DNA of 10,071 bases from an uncultured Clostridia bacterium. GTDB lineage: Bacteria; Bacillota; Clostridia; Oscillospirales; Ruminococcaceae. Made by a program: the position numbers and the translations under genes. Every line of letters begins with the position of its first letter. The stretch's first letter is position 1. The notes below the pieces were generated by a model that was not told the DNA's origin, did no database searches, and worked only from the letters and a program-made list of their open reading frames with translations. Positions 6,377 to 10,071 of the stretch are shown piece after piece. Location: NCBI GenBank assembly GCA_947165805.1, contig CAMVBT010000067.1, positions 1 to 10,071 of the forward strand. Reading direction: 5' to 3'.

Positions 6377-8569
6377 ATGCCGATAACCTACAACGAAGCC
6401 GCGAAGAGCTTTCGGCTCACCGCGAAGGACACAAGCTACATACTGCAGACCGCTCCGGGCGGCTATCTCGCCCACACATATTTCGGAAAGGCTCTGCCCG
6501 ACGACGATATGACCTATCTTCTGCGCCTTGACGAGCCTCCGTTCACACCGGAGAAAAATCTCCGCGAGCTCAGCAGCTACATGGACTGCCTGCCGCTCGA
6601 ATACCCGTGCTTCGGCATAGGCGACTACCGCGAGCACGCGTTCTCGATCGAAGAGGAGGACGGCTCCACAGCCGCAGACCTGCGCTATAAGTCACACAGG
6701 ATATACGACGGCAAGCCCGCTCTCGAGGGAATCCCCGCGACGTTCGTGAACGACTCCTCCGAGGCGCAGACTCTCGAGATAACGCTCGAGGACACTCACG
6801 CGGGACTGGAGGCTACGCTAATATACACGGCGTTCACCGACCTCGACGTTATAACCCGCTCTCTCATCGTGAAAAACACCGGCACCGGAAACGTGAAGCT
6901 CACACGCGTATATTCCGCCTGCGTGGACTTCGACGGCGACGATATGGATATGATAACGCTCAACGGCTCGTGGGCGCGGGAACGCTTTCCGGAGCGCTCT
7001 CCCCTGCACCGCGGCAAGCAGTCCGTCGATTCGATGAAGGGCGAGTCCAGCCACCAGAGCAACCCGTTCACCGCACTCTGCGCCCATAACGCCGACGAGG
7101 ATACCGGCGAGGTGTTCGGCTTCAACTTCGTGTACTCGGGGAACTTCGTCTCCGAAGCCGAGGTGACGCAGTTCGGCAGGACGCGCTATTTAATGGGCAT
7201 CAACGGCACGGACTTCGGCTGGCTGCTTGAAGCGGGCGAGAGCTTCACCGCGCCGGAGGTCGTTATGGTGTACTCCGACAGCGGGCTCGGCAAGATGTCC
7301 CGCACCTTCCACGACCTGTACAGGAACAACCTTATCCGCGGCGAATACCGCGACAAGCGCCGCCCGATACTGATAAACAACTGGGAGGCCACATACTTCG
7401 ATTTCAGCGCAGAAAAGCTCGTCAGCATAGCGGAGCAGGCCTCGGAGCTCGGGATAGAGATGCTCGTCATGGACGACGGCTGGTTCGGGCACCGCGACTC
7501 GGACAATTCTTCGCTCGGCGACTGGTTCGTAAACGAGAAGAAGCTCGAAGGCGGACTGAAAGCCCTTGTTGACAAGGTGAACTCGTTCGGAATGAAGTTC
7601 GGCATCTGGTTCGAGCCCGAGATGATATCGCCGGACTCCGACCTTTACAGACAGCACCCGGACTGGGCGATACAGATAAAGGGCAGGCCTCTCACCATGA
7701 GCCGCGAGCAGTACGTCCTCGACTATTCGAGAAAAGACGTCCGCGACCATGTCTACGGCATGATGAGAAAAATTCTCGACAGCGCCAATATCGAATACAT
7801 CAAGTGGGATATGAACCGCCAGATAACCGAGCCCGCCTCCAACGCCCTGCCAAAAGAGCGCCAGCGCGAGATATGGCACAGATACGTCCTCGGCGTGTAT
7901 GACCTGATGAACAGACTGACGACCGACTACCCGCATATTCTCCTTGAGAACTGCTCCGGCGGCGGAGCGCGCTATGACCCCGGTATGCTGTACTTCTCGC
8001 CGCAGATATGGTGCTCCGACGACACCGACGCGATAGAGCGCCTTAAAATACAGTACGGCACGTCGCTCTGCTACCCCTGCTCCTCCATGGGCGCGCACGT
8101 TTCCGACAGCCCCAACCACACCGTCGGCAGGCAGACGCCGTTTGAGACACGCGGTCATGTCGCAATGGTCGGGACATTCGGCTATGAGCTGGACGTCACG
8201 AAGATACCGCAGCAGGACAGAGATGCCATACCCGGACAGATAGAGCAGTTCAAGAAATACAATCCCCTTGTCCGCACAGGCGACCATTACCGCATAGGCA
8301 ATATGTTCGCAGACGATTCTTGGGACGCGTGGGAGTTCGTCGCGAAGGACAAAAGCGAGGCGCTGTTCGAGTTCGTTCAGGTGCTCCGCCGTCCGAATAT
8401 GCACTCCCGCCGCATAAAGCTCAAAGGGCTCGACCCGGACGCTTACTATTACGACGAGGCGAAGCCGGAGAAGAAGTATTCCGGCGCGGCTCTAATGCAG
8501 GCAGGGATAATAGTTCCGGAGCAGTGGGGCGACTTCCGCTCCGTGCTCATACATTTCGTGAGAGCGTAA
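6377..8569 (+). CDS. Alpha-galactosidase, GH36, cytoplasmic (730 aa)
   Basis: It hydrolyses terminal alpha-1,6-galactose from melibiose, raffinose-type sugars or galactomannan fragments. The layout is an N-terminal beta-supersandwich (about 1-290), a TIM barrel (about 320-635) and a C-terminal beta domain (about 640-728). Visible GH36 motifs are SSHQSNPF, NNWEATYFDF (Trp336), MDDGWFG (Asp366, Asp367), IKWDMNR with nucleophile D478, ENCSGGGARYD, and CSDDTDAIERL with acid/base D548. From memory, these two positions are numbered identically in the Geobacillus stearothermophilus enzyme AgaA, whose length (about 729) is also nearly the same, so this is the long tetrameric AgaA-type group. There is no signal peptide, so the substrate must be imported; no transporter is in the window. 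The start is secure: GGAGGA 7 nt before ATG 6377, under its own promoter. The next gene follows 13 nt after the TAA, suggesting one transcript. Confidence 0.97.
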   Translation: MPITYNEAAKSFRLTAKDTSYILQTAPGGYLAHTYFGKALPDDDMTYLLRLDEPPFTPEKNLRELSSYMDCLPLEYPCFGIGDYREHAFSIEEEDGSTAADLRYKSHRIYDGKPALEGIPATFVNDSSEAQTLEITLEDTHAGLEATLIYTAFTDLDVITRSLIVKNTGTGNVKLTRVYSACVDFDGDDMDMITLNGSWARERFPERSPLHRGKQSVDSMKGESSHQSNPFTALCAHNADEDTGEVFGFNFVYSGNFVSEAEVTQFGRTRYLMGINGTDFGWLLEAGESFTAPEVVMVYSDSGLGKMSRTFHDLYRNNLIRGEYRDKRRPILINNWEATYFDFSAEKLVSIAEQASELGIEMLVMDDGWFGHRDSDNSSLGDWFVNEKKLEGGLKALVDKVNSFGMKFGIWFEPEMISPDSDLYRQHPDWAIQIKGRPLTMSREQYVLDYSRKDVRDHVYGMMRKILDSANIEYIKWDMNRQITEPASNALPKERQREIWHRYVLGVYDLMNRLTTDYPHILLENCSGGGARYDPGMLYFSPQIWCSDDTDAIERLKIQYGTSLCYPCSSMGAHVSDSPNHTVGRQTPFETRGHVAMVGTFGYELDVTKIPQQDRDAIPGQIEQFKKYNPLVRTGDHYRIGNMFADDSWDAWEFVAKDKSEALFEFVQVLRRPNMHSRRIKLKGLDPDAYYYDEAKPEKKYSGAALMQAGIIVPEQWGDFRSVLIHFVRA

Positions 8570-8582
8570 ACGGGGCATACGA

Positions 8583-9956
8583 ATGAAGAAAAAGTCAAAT
8601 ACCGTAAAGATCGTCATTTTCGCGGCGCTGGGGCTTGCGGCCGCGGCGACTGTGCTGGTGTTCTTCTTTCTTGTCACGGACGTGTCGGCTGTCGGATACG
8701 AAAAGCTGCCCGGGACGGTGAAGACCGTCACGAAAGCCTACGAATGTACGTTTTTCGACAGCGCCGGAAACAGAACGGAGACTCTGAGCAACATACACCG
8801 CAGCGAAACGAACTCCCTCGGCTCGATGCTCGCGCTCGGCACCGACGGCAGCCTTTACCTCGCGCGCGAAAGCGGCGTCACGAAGCTCGACACGGGTGTT
8901 TCGGGCTCGCACATATTCGCGCTTGCAGAGAGCTCCGACACCGCGTTTTACGAGAAGAACAAAAAGATATACCGCAATTCCGGCAGCCCCGAACAGATAG
9001 GCGAGCTGACGGGCTTCGACAAATTCATCACAGTTTCGCCCGACGGAAGCGCGGCTGTCTGGGGCGAGAGCGTCAGGAACGAGATGAAGATATACGCTTG
9101 CCGCGGCGGCGTCACCGAAGAACTGTCCGGCGCAGACAGCGTTTTCGCGGTCAGCGGCAGCGGGCTCGTTTACGGACAGGGCGGCGGTATGCTGATGACG
9201 TGCGCGGCGGGCTCGGACAAATTCGAGGCTGTCTGCGGCTGCGGCACGGTGAAAGCCTTTTCCGCCGACCGCACACAGATACTTTTTACAGACGGAACAC
9301 CTCCGGCAACTTTCGTTTTCGACAGCGTTTCATCTTCAAGGATACCGGTATTCAATGGGACTGTCAAGCCATTCACACCGGCGGGAATGAAGCAGGAGCA
9401 TGACGGCTTCGACCTGTTCATAGGCGAAGCTGTGGATCATACGGGAGCCTCCGCAGACCTGATGCAGTTTGAAAGAAACGGCAGCGAGTACAGGACAAGG
9501 AAGTTCCTTGATCTTGATAAGGTAAGTTCGTACACCGTATCTGCGGACGGCAGGAAACTGCTGTATATCAGGGACTCGAAGCTGGCGATGAAGGGTACGG
9601 CAGGCTCGTTCGCAAAGGAAACGGTCATAGCGGACAAGGTCTTTGACTTCTTCGCGACTCCGGAGCTTGGAAGCATATATTTCCGGGACACGGAGTACCG
9701 CCTGTGGTGGACGGACGGCGGCGCACCGGTGAAGATATCGCTTGACGCGGGAGCCGTGTGCATGGCAGCGGACGGAGTCTGCACATTCGCGAGCGGCGGT
9801 TCTCTCTACTGGTCGGAGAACGGCACAGCACCGGCACTCTGCTCCGGCATAAGCACCGTGCGTATGCTTTCAGCGGATTACGCCGTATCAGATGATAGTA
9901 TAAAGTACATAACCTGCGACGGCAAAAATTATATAAATACACATATCAGCCTGTAG
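8583..9956 (+). CDS. Membrane-anchored extracytoplasmic protein of unknown function, possibly a beta-propeller (457 aa)
   Basis: I do not recognise a characterised family. A basic N-terminus (MKKKSNTVK) precedes one long hydrophobic segment (10-31) and then VSA-VGYEKL. This is most likely a signal anchor with the remaining 420 or so residues outside; cleavage after VSA36 is an alternative. The outer part is rich in short beta-type units of the kind 'S-x-D-G ... hydrophobic strand': SPDG at 152-155, SADR at 227-230 and SADG at 320-323, each followed by strands such as AAVWGE, QILFTDG and KLLYIRD. That looks like TolB/WD40-like propeller blades. No catalytic motif or cell-wall-sorting signal is visible. 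ATG 8583 is 13 nt downstream of the GH36 stop with only a weak GGGG ribosome site, and no promoter or terminator lies between, so it is probably co-transcribed with the GH36 gene. It ends in tandem stops, TAG then TAA. Confidence 0.8.
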   Translation: MKKKSNTVKIVIFAALGLAAAATVLVFFFLVTDVSAVGYEKLPGTVKTVTKAYECTFFDSAGNRTETLSNIHRSETNSLGSMLALGTDGSLYLARESGVTKLDTGVSGSHIFALAESSDTAFYEKNKKIYRNSGSPEQIGELTGFDKFITVSPDGSAAVWGESVRNEMKIYACRGGVTEELSGADSVFAVSGSGLVYGQGGGMLMTCAAGSDKFEAVCGCGTVKAFSADRTQILFTDGTPPATFVFDSVSSSRIPVFNGTVKPFTPAGMKQEHDGFDLFIGEAVDHTGASADLMQFERNGSEYRTRKFLDLDKVSSYTVSADGRKLLYIRDSKLAMKGTAGSFAKETVIADKVFDFFATPELGSIYFRDTEYRLWWTDGGAPVKISLDAGAVCMAADGVCTFASGGSLYWSENGTAPALCSGISTVRMLSADYAVSDDSIKYITCDGKNYINTHISL

Positions 9957-9962
9957 TAACGC

Positions 9963-10024
9963 CGCTAACTCTCGAGAACGGGAACAAGAAGTCGCTAACG
10001 CTCGAGAGGTCGCTAACGCTCGAG
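9963..10024. repeat. Three copies of the 14-bp motif CGCTAACKCTCGAG, two in an 18-bp tandem
   Basis: Copies start at 9963, 9993 and 10011. The second and third are identical over the 14 bp and lie in adjacent 18-bp units beginning GTCGCTAACG; the first has T in place of G at position 8. Each ends in the palindrome CTCGAG. They begin 7 nt after the upstream stop codon and lead straight into the hairpin at 10037-10058. The stretch has no gene. It looks like part of an intergenic repeat element cut by the window edge. Confidence 0.8.
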
Positions 10025-10036
10025 TGCCTCCGGCGG

Positions 10037-10058
10037 CCAGCTTTTTGAAAAAAGCTGG
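10037..10058. terminator. Strong A/T-rich hairpin, possible terminator or repeat-element end
   Basis: CCAGCTTTTT (10037-10046) pairs with AAAAAGCTGG (10049-10058) around a two-base loop, a perfect 10-bp stem. It lies 80 nt downstream of the 457-residue gene and would be the first place its transcript could stop. No immediate U-run follows on the + strand (GCAAAAACTTTTC), so it is not a textbook terminator. It may instead be a structural part of the adjoining repeat element. Confidence 0.5.
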
Positions 10059-10071
10059 GCAAAAACTTTTC

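Noticed and set aside
7190..8404. 404-codon open frame on the - strand opposite the GH36 gene
   Set aside because: It is an antisense shadow of a GC-rich gene whose GH36 motifs are unmistakable. It lacks a ribosome site and a recognisable domain.
9963..10024. CRISPR array
   Set aside because: The repeats are only 14 bp with spacers of 16 and 4 bp and no cas genes, which does not fit a CRISPR layout.

Overview
The window looks like chromosomal DNA from a gut-type Clostridia (Bacillota), most likely Oscillospiraceae or a Ruminococcus relative. This is inferred from the FeoB sequence style (QNSGKTTLFNRLTG, HVGNFPGVTVD), the FeoB-associated Cys-rich mini-protein, the GGAGG-type ribosome binding sites, the GH36/GH13 glycosidases and the PAS-GGDEF-EAL protein. 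The DNA is fairly GC-rich, yet isoleucine is often written ATA. No rRNA, tRNA, CRISPR array, insertion sequence or phage gene was seen.

Left part (1-2300, + strand): the end of an iron-uptake operon. It holds feoB, whose reading frame stays open to the window edge, and a 45-residue FeoB-associated Cys-rich membrane protein starting 1 nt after the feoB stop. A bidirectional hairpin terminator follows and is shared with the convergent gene on the other strand.

Middle (2299-6237, - strand): a membrane-anchored cyclic-di-GMP phosphodiesterase (7 TM, PAS, degenerate GGDEF, intact EAL) lies downstream of a GH13 alpha-glucosidase/alpha-amylase-family gene. The phosphodiesterase gene has its own near-perfect promoter just after the GH13 stop. 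No terminator separates the two, so readthrough is possible.

Right part (6238-9956): a 139-bp divergent region carries one good promoter per direction and a possible operator. It drives GH13 leftwards and a cytoplasmic GH36 alpha-galactosidase (AgaA-like) rightwards. The GH36 gene is followed after 13 nt by an unrecognised single-pass membrane-anchored protein with propeller-like repeats. The two unsecreted hydrolases together would break imported alpha-galactosides and alpha-glucosides into monosaccharides. The transporter and regulator are not in the window.

The last 115 bases hold three copies of a 14-bp motif and a strong A/T-rich hairpin, probably the start of an intergenic repeat element. 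I see no clearly new multi-gene system. The items most worth a second look are the GH36-linked membrane protein, the catalytically split GGDEF-EAL protein next to sugar genes, the three matching extended -10 promoters, and the terminal repeat.
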